Origin: Tolypeutes matacus
Taxonomy: Eukaryota > Chordata > Mammalia > Cingulata > Chlamyphoridae
Direction: 5' to 3'
NCBI GenBank assembly: GCA_026826555.1
Contig: JAKSZT010032888.1
Span: 894,890 to 958,889, forward strand
Length of the DNA: 64,000 nucleotides
Shown here: piece after piece, positions 22,893 through 33,703 of the stretch
How the letters are laid out: each line of letters opens with the position of its first letter
Position numbering within the stretch: position 1 is the stretch's first letter
The notes under the pieces: model-generated
Database searches by the model: none
Seen by the model: the letters and a program-made list of their open reading frames with translations, nothing else
Told to the model about the DNA's origin: nothing
Made by a program: the position numbers and the translations under genes

Positions 22893-25153
22893 GAAGCCCA
22901 AGAGCTGAGCCAGATCGGTTCCTTCTATCATACTCAATTTCCAGATTGTCACACCTGTTTTTATGGGGCCTATTGAGAGTCGGGGGAAGGGGGTGTCACT
23001 GGACAAGGATGTTAGTCTGTAATTCTCTCCACAGGAAATAATGAGTCTCTGGAAATGAAGTTCCATTTTTTATAGTGGAGGCTGGGAGAGGAACAGCTAG
23101 AAACTTGTACCTTGAGTGAGTGAGTTTTTCCATATGACCTTGAATATTCTTTAAATCATCCCTACAAGAAATTAGTCTTTAGACATGTTGGCCATATCTT
23201 CTAGGTCTTATTTTTTACATAGTGTTTATAAGAGAAATCTGGCCTTCTATAGCATGCATTTTTCCAAGGTTTGAATCTTTTTCACTTATTCTTCCACACA
23301 CAGGAGAATAGAGTTTTTGTTGTTTTATAGGAATCTAATTTAAGAATATAGAAATGTATGGGTGACACTGGGTGTGTGTTTGTGTGTACTACATATAGTT
23401 GATTTGCATAGACCAAGTAATACAGAGGAGTTTGCAATCTACTTTATGTTAATATAAATATTTTCTTAAATAAAATAAGTTTTATTTAAGGTTTTTTCAT
23501 CTCATTTGTGTTATTGTGACTCACAATGGAGAATAACAACTGTTCCATGATTCCACTATTAAGTACTTAAAACTGCCTTTTGAGACAGGATTATAATTAT
23601 CAGTCTTTTGAGTTTAGCTGATGTCCCTCTTTGATTATTATCTACACATATTGCATATGTTCGCATAAATATCCCTCTTTTGTACAAATTATTTTTCTAG
23701 TTAGCTAATATTTTCCTAAATTCAGTCCAATATTAACATGTATTTGTTTGGTATACATCAGAAGGCATTAAGTATCAAAACCCATGAACCTAGAATCCCA
23801 TAGGAGGGAAGTAGAAATGAATGGAATTGAAGAAGCTTCAATCCCATCTCAATGTTTCACTACAAAATGTGATTACAATGCATGTCAAAGATCTTTGCCA
23901 CCTGAATTCTACCTGAGATAGTTTTAGGTTTTCATCCTCATAATGTATATGAAAGAACTGGATTCTCAAAAGAGGTCTGGTATTTTGTGGTAGACACATG
24001 GCTGTGCTTGCACTGGTCTGGAAAAGAGAATGGATTTCCTGGTAAGCACAATGATCTTAGTTAGTCAGACTGTCCTGAGCTGAACTCATGGCACTTGGAG
24101 GTACTGAGAGGCAAATCATGCTGGCTCAGCTTGAAATTTACTTGTTCCATAGTTTAGTATAAATGGCATCTGTGGAAAATCAGTGAAAAGGACAGTAATG
24201 AAGGACAATTTGTGGTAGAAATTGTCACCATCTTTTCTGCCCATTGAGAAAGGTGGCAAAGAGAATGGCAGATATTAGGTAGAAGACAGTAATGTTTAAG
24301 CCAGAGTTGGGCAGCGTATGGTGGGGAAAGACCTTGGGGTCCATCCCATATCTAGCTTGCATTCTTGATAATAAGAAAGAATTCCATGGGAAACAATGTC
24401 AGGAGGTAATGTACAGAGGAGAATTAGTTACATCCCCCCTAGGAACATGCCTATACCACTTAGGTAGTTGAATTTTTGAATGACAAAGTCATCAGTTACT
24501 TAGAAGTTTTTCTAGAATGGCAAAGCGCCATTCAGCAAGCAGCTTCACTGCCCTACCATGTGCTAGACATTCCACTGTCACTAGTTTATTTTTCATTTTT
24601 GTGAAGGTTCATTAATTTGGGAATGATATTTTCTAGAAGAAAGATGTATGGTAAGAGATAAAGAAGGAGAACCTATGAAGCCAACTCTACTATTATGAGC
24701 CAAGTATACAAGTATTTTTGAAACTACCCATGATGAAGGATTAAGATTATTTTCTAGCACAGCCTAATCTATTACCATTTACCATGAGCTAGTTATCAGG
24801 GGCAGAGAGGGTTGACTATCAAATTATCCCAACTAAAGGTAAAAATAATCTACCCCAGTTTTTCTCAACATGGAAGCAAAATAGGACTATGCAGATTCAC
24901 TTGGGAAGAGCTTTCCAAAGTAAATAAGCTTGGCTTCATTAAGGACCTGCTGAATCACAATATCATGGAAAAGTTTGCTCAAGAGATAGATGTGTGTGTA
25001 CATGTGTGTTTGTGCATAAGTGTGTGTGCACACAATTCAATAAAAGTTGTAATTTCTGGTAGCTGTGGTGAAGGGAAGGAAAAATGGCTGTTAATTTTCA
25101 GAAACATAAAAGGAGTTTAGTTTCAAGAAATTCAAAGAAGAACACTATCACCT
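22893..25153. other. Intergenic, no gene recognised
   Basis: Non-repetitive in appearance, with only short open frames. There is a small (TG)n tract near 24,990-25,030. It lies just downstream of the olfactory receptor pseudogene on that gene's strand. Confidence 0.5.
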
Positions 25154-25754
25154 TTAGTGGTCCTGACTGCTACCCGGGGGAGGTCCATATTTCCTTCCAA
25201 TGACTTTTCTCAGCACATGGTTTACACACTTATTCCTTAAGCTGTAGATCAAGGGGTTCAGCATGGGGATTACTATACTATACAAAACAGAGGCCACCTT
25301 CTCCTGTGCCATGTTGCTGCTGGATGATGGCTTAAAATACATGAATATGATAGATCCATAAAAGACCCCAAAGGTGTGAGATGAGAATTACAGGTACTAA
25401 AGGCTTTGGACCTGCCTTCAGCTGATGGTATTTGAAGAATGTTGATGATTATGAAGACATAAGAAATAGTGATGGTCACAGTTGTTGCTAGCACATCAAA
25501 TCCACCTACCAGTATTACCAGAAGCTCATTGATGTAGGTACTGGAGCAGGAGAGATTTAAGAGAGAAAGAATGTCACAGAAGTAATGGTAGACAGCATTT
25601 TCCCTACAGAAGGAAGTCCTGGTCATGGGTATAGTGTGGGTCATAGCTCCTAAAGTGGCCATGCAATAGACCCAAGTCACCAGCATGCTGCAAACCTCTG
25701 GGGACACAGTGACATTGTAAAGCAGTGGACTACAGATAGCTACATGTCTACCAT
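25154..25754 (-). pseudogene. Olfactory receptor pseudogene, 3' half (TM3 end to C-terminus)
   Basis: Olfactory receptors are seven-transmembrane GPCRs of sensory neurons. On the minus strand this half encodes VAICSPLLYNVTVSPEVC after TM3, an extracellular loop 2 with HYFCDILSLLNLSCSSTYIN, SYVFII of TM5, [15 protein letters not shown] at the start of TM6, and [12 protein letters not shown] of TM7, with stop at 25,156-25,154. A 1-nt deletion in TM6, just after SHLT, shifts the frame, so the tail is in a second frame. The DRY motif reads GRH across the break. Residues such as LLYNV and SCSSTYINEL suggest a class II receptor close to family OR8, which is my inference. The 5' half is at 34,136-34,494, on the far side of the retroviral insertion. 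Joined length without the provirus is about 956 bp, normal for an intronless OR coding exon. Confidence 0.92.
25751..25754 (+). repeat. Target-site duplication CCAT, left copy
   Basis: CCAT directly precedes the TG of the 5' LTR and recurs at 34,136-34,139 right after the CA of the 3' LTR. Collapsing the two copies restores a continuous olfactory receptor frame across the site. A 4-bp duplication is the usual size for gammaretrovirus-type integrases. Confidence 0.9.
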
Positions 25755-26191
25755 TGAGAAGGAAGTAAAACAGTACCAGGAAATTCCCAGTAGAAAAATC
25801 CTCTAACAATTGCGGGTGGAAACCAGGTGCCCATCCAGGTCTGAAAAGAATCAGTATGTCATGCCCCAAAGATCAACCACTCCCCCTCCCTGCTGGAATG
25901 CTAACGGCAAACATCAGCTTCTGGAACATTGCTTGCTTGCTTTGCTATAGAAATATGTATGATTAAAACAATCCTGCTTTTGGTTGCTATAGAAATATAT
26001 ATGATGATTAAACCAATCCTGCTTTTGGCACGTGCAAAAAAGAATTGGCCACATGGGAAGGAGTTCTATAAAAACTGCAGTCACCAGACGTTAGGTGCGA
26101 CTCTCACTAGGGAGTGTGCCCTGACTGGTAATAAAGGTTTCATTGAAATTTTCTCCTTGGAGTCATTATTTTAATGAAGTATTCTGCTTCA
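25755..26191 (+). repeat. 5' LTR of the provirus
   Basis: It starts TGAGAAGGAAG and ends CTGCTTCA. It is a 437-bp direct repeat of 33,704-34,135. A TATA-like TATAAAAA (26,067-26,074) and an AATAAA (26,130-26,135) place U3, a short R of about 60 bp and U5 in order. A TGCTATAGAAATAT-type motif is duplicated within U3 (about 25,948 and 25,985). Confidence 0.95.
26067..26135 (+). promoter_or_regulatory. LTR core promoter and polyadenylation signal
   Basis: TATAAAAA at 26,067-26,074 and AATAAA at 26,130-26,135 are spaced as in gammaretroviral LTRs. Both are kept in the 3' LTR (34,011-34,018 and 34,074-34,079). Transcription from here would run antisense to the olfactory receptor. Activity is unknown. 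Confidence 0.75.
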
Positions 26192-26194
26192 TTT

Positions 26195-26212
26195 TGGAGG
26201 CCCCAGTGAGAT
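26195..26212 (+). promoter_or_regulatory. Retroviral primer-binding site, tRNA-Thr type
   Basis: TGGAGGCCCCAGTGAGAT begins 3 nt after the LTR. It is complementary to the 3' end of mammalian tRNA-Thr(TGT), as I recall that tRNA, with one mismatch (T for C at position 13). Reverse transcription would start here. Confidence 0.75.
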
Positions 26213-26544
26213 TGACTGTAGCCGGCCACACTGAGGATTCCAGGGGGAGGCCTCTGAGAGAAGCTCCTCAGCCCTGCTAAGTCCTCAGTCAGGCCAGAAG
26301 CTCCAGGGGAAATTAATTATTCAACCTAAGAAACTGCCACTTCTGTTCTGCTTTGGTAAGTCTGGATCCAGGGGAGGCCGTTGGGCTGCTGGATGTGGCA
26401 CTACTCCCATGGCCTGGCCACCGGGTGAGACGTCACTTGGGGCCTCAGAATAGGCTCAAGGTTTGTGTGTCTGTGTGTGTAGCCAGCTGTCTGTCTGTAA
26501 TGTTTCTGCTCAGTTTCTGTTCTTTGCTCTTCCTGTTCATTGCT

Positions 26545-28107
26545 ATGGGTCAATCCTCCTCATGTCCTACCACACCCCTTGCCTGTTTTCTAAAGAATTT
26601 TCAGGAATTCAAGAAGGCAGTAGAGGATATGGAGCCAAGGCCAACCCGGGGACTCTCTGAACCCTATGTGAGTTAGAGCGGCCCACCTTTCGTGTGGGTT
26701 GGCGGTCTGAAGAAACTAAAGACCTCCCAGCAGTCTAAAACATCCAGAAAATCATCTATGTCAAACCTGGCCACCCAGACCAGATTCCTTATGTTGATGT
26801 GTGGTTAGATCTTCTTACAGACACTTCGAAGAAACTAAAAATTTTTCTTGCAGGACATGGGTACTCGGCCCAGCCAGAGACTCAACTTCCTTTAAAAGCT
26901 CCCATGGAAAACCCCAGTCCTTCGGTCCTGCAGGATGCTCCTGATGAACCCCATTACTTTCCTACCCCCAACTTACCCCTCACCCCCCTCTGTCTGCCCT
27001 CTCTCCATCCACTCCCTCTCCTTCCCCTCTAACCCAGTCACCCACTAACAATCTCTCCCCTCCACTCCCCACAACTGCTGATACCTCTCTAACCACCACC
27101 CCCCTTATGTGAAAGGACACCAGTATCAAGCTTCTGCAGCTTCCCACAACTTGTCTGACCCAGTCCCCTTACTGCCCCTCTGCCAAGCAGGTCCAGGTCT
27201 GGGTGACGATGGTCTCCCATTCATGGTATATGCCCCCTTTTCATCTACAGACCTGTATAATTGGAAAAATCAAAATCCGCTGTTCTCGGGGAAAAAAAAA
27301 CAAGGCTTGATTTCTCTCCTAGAACTATCTTCTTCACGCATAACCCCACCTGGGACAACTGTCAGCAATTATTACAGGTCCTATTCACTTCAGAGGAGAG
27401 AGATCGTATCAGGAGGGAGGCTGTCAAAACCATCTTGGGCCGAGACGGCCAACCTACTACTGACCCTGGCCAAATAGAACATGTGTTCCCCTCAACCAGA
27501 CTGGAATTACAATCAGGATCAAGGTAAGGAGGCTCTAGAGCAGTTTCACCAGACTCTCCTACGTGGCCTTCGAGCTGCCACCAGAAAGCCAAAGATTCTT
27601 TCTAAGGTGAGTGAAACTACCCAAGGGCCTAATGAGTCACCCTCTGCCTTTTTAGAGCATCTAATGGAGGCCTATAAAAACTACACCCTTATAAACCCTG
27701 AAGCACCTGAAAATCGTAGAGCTATAAATATAGCATTTGTATCGCAGTCTGCTCCTGACATACAAAAGAAGCTGCAAAGGTTAGAGGGGTTTGAAGGAAA
27801 ACTATTATCTGAATTAATAGAGGTGGCACAGAGAGTGTATAATAATAGAGAGGATGCTGATACTCTAAAAATCAGAAAAGTGGCCAAAGTTCTGCTGAGC
27901 ACAATAGCAACAGACAGTGCTAGGGCAGCAAAAGAAAGCGCTAGGGCGGCTTCCTCCCGTGGATTCTCTGGGAACCAGAAAAAGCCAAGGCAGGGTATAT
28001 CAGAATTACAAAAAGGCCAGTGCGCTTATTACAAAGAAAAGGGACACTGGAAAAAGTAATGCCCCCTACGCCAGGCAGACCCCAGCTGAGCCCTGCAGTT
28101 GCTAGAC
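26545..28107 (+). pseudogene. gag: Retroviral gag pseudogene (MA-p12-CA-NC)
   Basis: Gag builds the virus core. ATG 26,545 begins MGQSSS, an N-myristoylation-type start. MA is then frameshifted; a fragment with VWLDLLTDTSKK lies near 26,800. A Pro-rich stretch (about 26,890-27,100) fits p12. CA starts near 27,210 with PFSSTDLYNWKNQNP, but the A-run at about 27,292-27,300 shifts the frame. HNPTWDNCQQLLQ follows in the next frame. The 192-codon open stretch 27,481-28,059 covers the CA C-terminus, including the major homology region (GPNESPSAFLEHLMEAY), and a charged segment. The NC zinc knuckle CAYYKEKGHWKK has its second Cys changed to Tyr and is cut by TAA at 28,057. The next in-frame stops are TGA at 28,087 and 28,108. 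The last sits where gammaretroviruses have the gag-pro readthrough stop. Confidence 0.88.
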
Positions 28108-28110
28108 TGA

Positions 28111-28575
28111 TGTGGCCAGGGCTCACCAAGCCCCCCGGAGCCCATGGTGAAACTAACAGTTGGGGGCAGCCTTGTTGACTTCCTGGTTGATACGGGAGCT
28201 ACATAATCTGCCCTGAAATCGGACCTTGGTCCCTTTGCAGCTGAATATACTTTGTTTCAAGGAGCCACTGGGAAAATACACTCTTATCCCTGGACCACCT
28301 CCCGGCCTATTAATCTTGGAGCCAGGACCGTTATCCACTCTTTCCTTGTTATGCCCGACTGTCCCTATCCCTTGGTGGGGCGAGACTTGCTACAAAAATT
28401 GAAAGCTACCATCTCCTTCCGGGATGGTGAAATGAGACTAAAGTTCAGTGTTCGGCCCCAGACTCTCCTAGTAACCTGCCCCATGTCAGAAGACTATCTC
28501 CTAACAGGCCTCGGGACACCGCCAACAGCTAATCAGTTGCTGCAAGAGTTCCAGCACCTGGTTCTGGGAGTCTGA
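28111..28575 (+). pseudogene. pro: Retroviral protease pseudogene
   Basis: The aspartic protease matures Gag-Pol. The catalytic FLVDTGAT motif is at about 28,180-28,203 (DTG codons 28,189-28,197), in the same frame as gag, as expected for readthrough expression. The next codon is a stop (TAA 28,204). The C-terminal half is open from 28,207 to the TGA at 28,573. It has LVGRDLLQKL near 28,370-28,405, the usual GRDLL segment at the protease end and RT start. Confidence 0.88.
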
Positions 28576-30390
28576 GCCAAAACAAAGCCCCCTGGGCTGG
28601 CTCAGCATCAGACCCCCATGGTGGTATAACTACTCAGCACATCTCTCCCCATCCGGGTAGAGCAGTATGCAATTAGTCACAAAGTTAGGACTGGAATTGA
28701 AAAACACATAAACTGTCTACTCGATGCAGGTATTCTTATTCCCAGCCAGGAAGCACGGATTATCCCAGGACCTCAGGGAAGTTAATAAAAGGGTTGAAAC
28801 AATACACCCCACCGTCCCTAACCCTTACACCCTTCTAAGCCAGCTCCCTCCAGAGCATACCACCTACTCTGTCCTGGATCTAAAAGATGTATTCTTTTCC
28901 ATACCATTGGCATGGGTTAGCCAACCCATCTTTGCTTTTGAGGACCCTCGGCCTGGGGGAAGTGGGCAACTAACCTGGACCAGACTTCCACAAGGATTCA
29001 AAAACTCCCCCTCCTTGTTTGGGGAGGCTGTGGGGTGGGACTTGTCTCTCTTCAGGGAACAGCATCCAGGTGTTATCCTACTTCAGTATGTAGATGACCT
29101 CCTTCTAGCCGCACCGGACTCGGACTCTTGCAAAGCGGCTACCCTCAGCCTACTCAAAGCATTGGTGGAAATGGGGTATCATGTATCTGCCAAAAAGGCT
29201 CAGCTCTGCTCCCACTCCATAACATATCTGGGAAACATCTTAGAAAAAGGGGAACCACGACTTTCATGTGACAGGATACAAGCTGTATTGGGATCCCAAC
29301 ACCAATCTCAAAACGACAGGTACATAAATTTCTTGGTATGGTGGGATATTGCAGGCTGTGGATTCCCGGATTTGTGGAAATTGCTAAACCCCTCTACACC
29401 TCCATGGCAGGCAAGGAAAATGACTTGTTGTGGACCAAAGAGCAGCAAAAAGCCTTTGAAGGTCTGAAGACAGCTCTGGTGAGTGCCCCCACCCTTGGGC
29501 TACCTTGATCTGTCCAAACTCTTTCATCTATTCGTTGATGAAAGTCGAGGCATTAGCAAAGCAGTCTTAACCCAGTCCATTGGGCCTTGGCGCTGACCAG
29601 TAGTGTACCTCTCAAAAAAGCTGGACTATGTAGCTGCTGGATGGCCCAACTGCCTAAGAGCCATCGCAGCCACTGCCCTTTTAGTCAAGGAAGCCTCTAA
29701 GTTAACCTTTGGCCTAAATCTGGTGGCAACGGCCCCACATTCGGTGGAATCCCTCCTCTGCAGTCCTCCAGACCGCTGGATAGCTAATGCCAGAATCATG
29801 CAATATCAAGTTTTATTGTTGAACCTACCCTCTGTGGTATTCTCAAAAACGGAGGCACTAAATCTGGCCACCCTGCTTCCTGACTCTAGTGTGCCCCCGG
29901 TGGCCCATGACTGTTTGCATTTGATGGAAACCCTGATGGGGCTACACCCAGACCTCACCTATGTGCCTTTGCGGGAGGTTTCCCATAATCTCTACGTAGA
30001 TGGCAGCAGCTTTGTTAAAAATGGAGCCTGTTATGCGGGAGCAACAGTAGTAGAGCCACCAAAACTATCTGGGCTCAAACCTTAAGCCATGGAACCTCCG
30101 CCCAGTGGGCTGTACTCAAGCACTAAGATGGGCAAAGGCCGAACTGTCAATATTTATACAGACAGTTGCTATGCTTTTGCTACAGCCCATGTGCATGGGG
30201 CACTGTATCAAGACGAGGATTCCTAACATCTGGAGGAAAAGAAATTAAAAATGGGGCTGAAGTCTTAGCACTATTAGAAGCCATTTGGTTCCCTAACCAA
30301 GTAGCCATTGTTCACTGCAAGGAACACAAGAAGGGAAATTCCCCACAGGCTGAAGGCAACCGACTAGCAGATGAAGTTGCGTGAACAGCC
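28576..30390 (+). pseudogene. pol: Retroviral pol pseudogene: reverse transcriptase and RNase H
   Basis: RT copies the genome and RNase H degrades the RNA strand. The 247-codon open frame 28,724-29,467 contains QDLREVNKRV, DLKDVFFSIPL, LPQGFKNSP and the active-site YVDD (29,087-29,098), so the core catalytic residues survive. Just before QDLREVN the fingers region is shorter than usual, suggesting a small deletion and frameshift near 28,740-28,765. The frame changes again near 29,290. KFLGMVGYCRLWIPGF and WTKEQQKAFEGLK, in the connection region, are in another frame. RNase H appears as LYVDGSSFVKNG (about 29,990-30,025), a TDSCYAFA segment (about 30,158-30,184) and a last piece with EGNRLADEVA ending at 30,381. 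At least three frameshifts and several stops make it non-functional. Confidence 0.9.
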
Positions 30391-30906
30391 GCCTTCCTAC
30401 CAGTCGTCCCTGTCCAAATGCTCTCGACAGTCCCCAGCCGGGATCCCCTGATAATGCGCTACTCTCCAGAAGACATCAAGCAGAGGGAAAGTCTAGGAGC
30501 TAAAATTTCCCCTGAAGGTTGTTTAGTCCTGCCTGATGGCAGAACATACCTACCTGAAGCAGTGGAGAAACAATTAGTCAAAAGGCTGAATGGCACCACA
30601 CGTATGGGTAGCACCAAATTAATAGAACTAATAAAAAGAGACTTTTATTTCTCAGGCTTGTCTAAAATCAGTAAAAGTATCACATCAAGATGCGAAGTCT
30701 GTGCAAAAGTAAATCAAAGAGGAGGTGTCCAAATTCCAGTGGGAACTAGGCTCTGCAGGATGGAACCAGGAGAGCACTGGGAAATAGACTTTACCAAGAT
30801 AAAGTGGGGAAAATATGGATATAGGTATCTCCTGGTGCTGGTTGATACATTTTCGGGATGGGTGGAAGCCTACCTGACTAAAAACGAAACAGCCATGGTA
30901 GTAGTT

Positions 30907-30920
30907 AAGAAGTTGATAGC
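30907..30920 (+). repeat. SINE target-site duplication, left copy
   Basis: AAGAAGTTGATAGC here and at 31,105-31,118 are identical, directly flanking the SINE. The 14-bp size is typical of L1-mobilised retroposition. Confidence 0.95.
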
Positions 30921-31104
30921 GGGGAAGCGGCTGTGGCTCAATCAGTAGGGCCGTTTACCATATGGGAGGCCCCGGGTTCGGTTCCCGGGGCCTCCTGGTG
31001 AAGGCAAGCCCGCCCGCACGGCATGGTTAGCTGACCCAGCGAGCACGAGCAGCAAGGGGGGGGGGGAAAAAGAAAAAAAAAATAAAAAAATTAAAAAAAA
31101 AAAA
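30921..31104 (+). mobile_element. tRNA-derived SINE inserted in the integrase
   Basis: The sequence starts GGGGAAGCGGCTGTGGCTCA. It has an A-box-like TGGCTCAATCAGTAGGG and a B-box-like GGGTTCGGTTCCC, a GC-rich non-tRNA body (GACCCAGCGAGCACGAGCAG) and an A-rich tail. The same family occurs in reverse at 40,363-40,550 and 49,929-50,143. Perfect target duplications and modest divergence among the copies point to fairly recent activity. It resembles xenarthran DAS-type SINEs, which is inference from memory. Confidence 0.92.
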
Positions 31105-31865
31105 AAGAAGTTGATAGCAGAAATCATTCCGAGATTTGGGCTTCCTCTTAGAATAGGGTCAAATAATGGCCTAGCCTTCATAGCACAGGTGACTCAACAA
31201 TTGACTAAAGCCCTGGGTATAAATTGGAAACTGCACTGTACATTTCAGCCCCAAAAGTTCGGGACAGGTTGAAAGGATGAAATGCATCTTGAAAGAAACC
31301 CTAACCAAGTTGGCTCTGGAGTCTGGTGAAAACTGGGTGAGTCTCCTTCTTTTTGCCCTCCTTAAAGCCAGATGTACTCCCTACATGCAGGGCATTACAC
31401 CCTATGAAATATTATTTGGCAGACCCCTGCCACTGTTGCCCAAGTTGGGGTTAGAAAAAATATCTGAATATGACAACCAATATCTTTTCTCTACTAAAGG
31501 TGCTGGACCAGATTAAAAAATGGTCAATTGGATGATCCAAGAAGCCCATCTCCCTTTTTCAAGTACTAACCCTCCTTTATTTCAGGTGCAGCCCAGAGAT
31601 CTGGTCTGGGTTCGAAAGCTCCAGGCTGGAACACTGGAGCCATGGTGAACCGGCCCATATGTGGTGATCTTCACAACACCCATGGCAGTAAAAGTCGCAG
31701 GGAAAAGGCACTGGATACATGCGTCCCAGCTAAAAGTCATCAGGTCCGGAACAGAGGACTCAAAAGCAGGAAAGTGGACAGTCATCAGGACAGAAAACCC
31801 GTTGAAAATCAAGATTCACCAGATAAGTTAAGACTAAGGGTGGGGGAAAAGGGGGGAATATAACA

Positions 31866-33678
31866 ATGCCCTGGCAAATAACTTTGCTGTCCCTCCTGGT
31901 TACTAGCGTTTGCACTAGTAGTGGCTTTCAGTTAACCTCCTATTACTGGAGCATAACCAGAACCGAAGATGGGAAGGTTCTAAATGCTACTCAAACTACC
32001 AAGAAAAATCCTACCGTCTCTTTCGATTTACGTTCCCTCCTTGGAGAAGAATATCCCATAAAGCCAAACAGTTCACATCCCTTTACAAACTCTTTTACAA
32101 GTTGGGGATGTGAAAACCAGAATTTAGAAAAAGGACTAGCTCATATTCTGTTCTATGTCTGCCCTGTAGACAGACCCCCAGAATGTCATACTCAGGGACA
32201 GTACCACTGTGCCCAATGAGGTTGCAAAACCTTAGCCCCACGGACTTCCAAAGATGCTACCATCAACCTCAATAGGGAAGCAAGGCCCCAGAACCCTACT
32301 ATAGGGTCTGGCAACCTCATCCACATCTATATCACTAATGGGTCTGATGATGCCTGGGAGGGAGGTAAAACATGGGGCCTCAGACTATATGTAACTGGTT
32401 GAGACCCCGGAACTGAGTTCACTATCCAGCGAGGTATTCTTAAACCTCCTTCACCTAATCCGGTCGGCCCCAAGTGGGACATTTTCCTTAATTCAGAACC
32501 GGAAACTCCACCCGAAAATAAACCAGAAAACCTAAAGTTCCCCAACCAAAACCCCCCCAGAGCCCCCTTGTTGTCCATGTTGTTCTCTGTCTTCACCTTC
32601 CTAAACAATAGCCAACCAAGTGTCACCAAAACTTGTTGGCTCTGCCTAAACCCCCAACTTCCTTATTACATTGGAATAGGGGCAAATGGGAGCATTATTT
32701 CCAATGCATCACTGTATGTTCAAAAATATCAGTAAATGAAAGCCAAAAGCTGTGTAAGTGGAGTCATAAGCCAATTCTAATTCTGGGGGACCTACAAGGA
32801 AACGGCACCTGTTTGGCCCCTTCTCAGCCAGAATCAATACAACTTTCCTAAGCCCCCACTGTTCATCAGTTATTTTCTCTAACGAAACTGATGAATCTTA
32901 TTACTGAAAAGCTCCTAGTGGCACCTGGTTCACCTGTACCCAAGGAATCACTCCTTGTCTCTCGCCTCAAACCCCGTCACAATCTAAACCTAAAGAAAAC
33001 TCAGTTGTCTGCATCCTAGTACACATCATCCCACAGTTATACTGGTATTCAGGTGAAGGGGGCCGCGAACATTTTAGAACCATAAGCCGATTTAAGAGAG
33101 TTCCCACTCTTATTCCGATTATGGTTGGTCTTGGGATTGGGGGTTCAGCAGCCTTAGGAACAGCAGCCCTGGTCACCGGTAAGGAAAACTTTAAAACCTT
33201 ATCTCCTCAGATTAACACAGATCTAAAAAAACTGGAAAAGTCAGTTAGTCACCTCAAAACATCCTTATCCTCTCTGGCCGAAATGGTTTTACAGAATAGG
33301 TCTGGGCTAGATCTACTATTCTTAAAACCAGGAGGACTATGTGTAGCCCTAGGCAAAACCTGCTGTTTCTATGCTGACCACTCAGGAGTAATTAAAGAAA
33401 GTCTCTCATTAGTTAGAAACAGGCTAAGGGAACAAGAAGAACTTAGAACTCAAAGTGCTAATTGGTATGAAAGCCTATTCTCATGGTCCCCATGGCTAAC
33501 CACCTTAATCACTGCTGTTGCAGGACCACTTGTCCTAGTCCTACTAGGATTTCTAGTAAGCCCTATTTTCATTAACTGCCTCACTTCCTACTTCCGAAAA
33601 AGAATGCAGGCAGTGAAGGTAATGATATTACGCACTCATTACAATCCCTTGGCCACTGATGCAGAGTCAATGGTTTGA
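31866..33678 (+). pseudogene. env: Retroviral env pseudogene (SU-TM)
   Basis: Env would mediate receptor binding and fusion at the virion surface. ATG 31,866 starts a hydrophobic signal-like segment (MPWQITLLSLLVTSV). SU stays in one frame to at least the CWLC motif (32,634-32,645), but with in-frame stops at TGA 32,217, TGA 32,400 and TAA 32,733, and then a frameshift. A furin-type RFKR is at 33,088-33,099. After it a Gly/Ala-rich fusion-peptide-like segment, a heptad-repeat region, LQNRSGLDLLFLKPGGLC, and the CX6CC motif (Cys codons 33,340 and 33,361-33,366) are open. They are followed by a membrane anchor (LITAVAGPLVLVLLGFLV) and a short cytoplasmic tail to TGA 33,676. The TM half is thus uninterrupted for at least 185 codons, while SU is broken. 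Confidence 0.9.
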
Positions 33679-33691
33679 CTAATGTTATTAC

Positions 33692-33703
33692 AGGAGTGGG
33701 GAA
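33692..33703 (+). promoter_or_regulatory. Polypurine tract next to the 3' LTR
   Basis: AGGAGTGGGGAA abuts the TG of the 3' LTR. This is where plus-strand DNA synthesis would be primed. One T interrupts the purine run. Confidence 0.75.

Larger units (their letters stand above)
30391..31860 (+). pseudogene. pol: Retroviral integrase pseudogene, split by a SINE
   Basis: Integrase joins viral DNA to the chromosome. An open frame at 30,418-30,948 holds the N-terminal zinc-binding region. There the Cys pair remains (CEVCAKVN), but the expected His pair reads as other residues (RLNGTTRMG). The first catalytic Asp is in HWEIDFTK (about 30,777-30,800), followed by LVLVDTFSGWVEAY. A SINE (30,921-31,104) with a 14-bp duplication interrupts the core. 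Beyond it the second catalytic Asp is Asn (GSNNGLAF, about 31,155-31,178), and the frame shifts before [14 protein letters not shown], which keeps the catalytic Glu. The C-terminal domain is visible as WVRKLQAGTLEPW, then a stop, then TGPYVVI-like sequence near 31,645-31,670. Confidence 0.9.

Noticed and set aside
22682..23066. Open frames on both strands with Arg/Glu- or Leu/Phe/Pro-rich low-complexity sequence
   Set aside because: Produced by the purine-rich simple repeat at 22,775-22,892.
30921..31000. Possible tRNA gene (A and B boxes, cloverleaf-like)
   Set aside because: It has an extra 3' body, A tail and target duplication, and occurs in several copies. It is a tRNA-derived SINE, not a tRNA gene.
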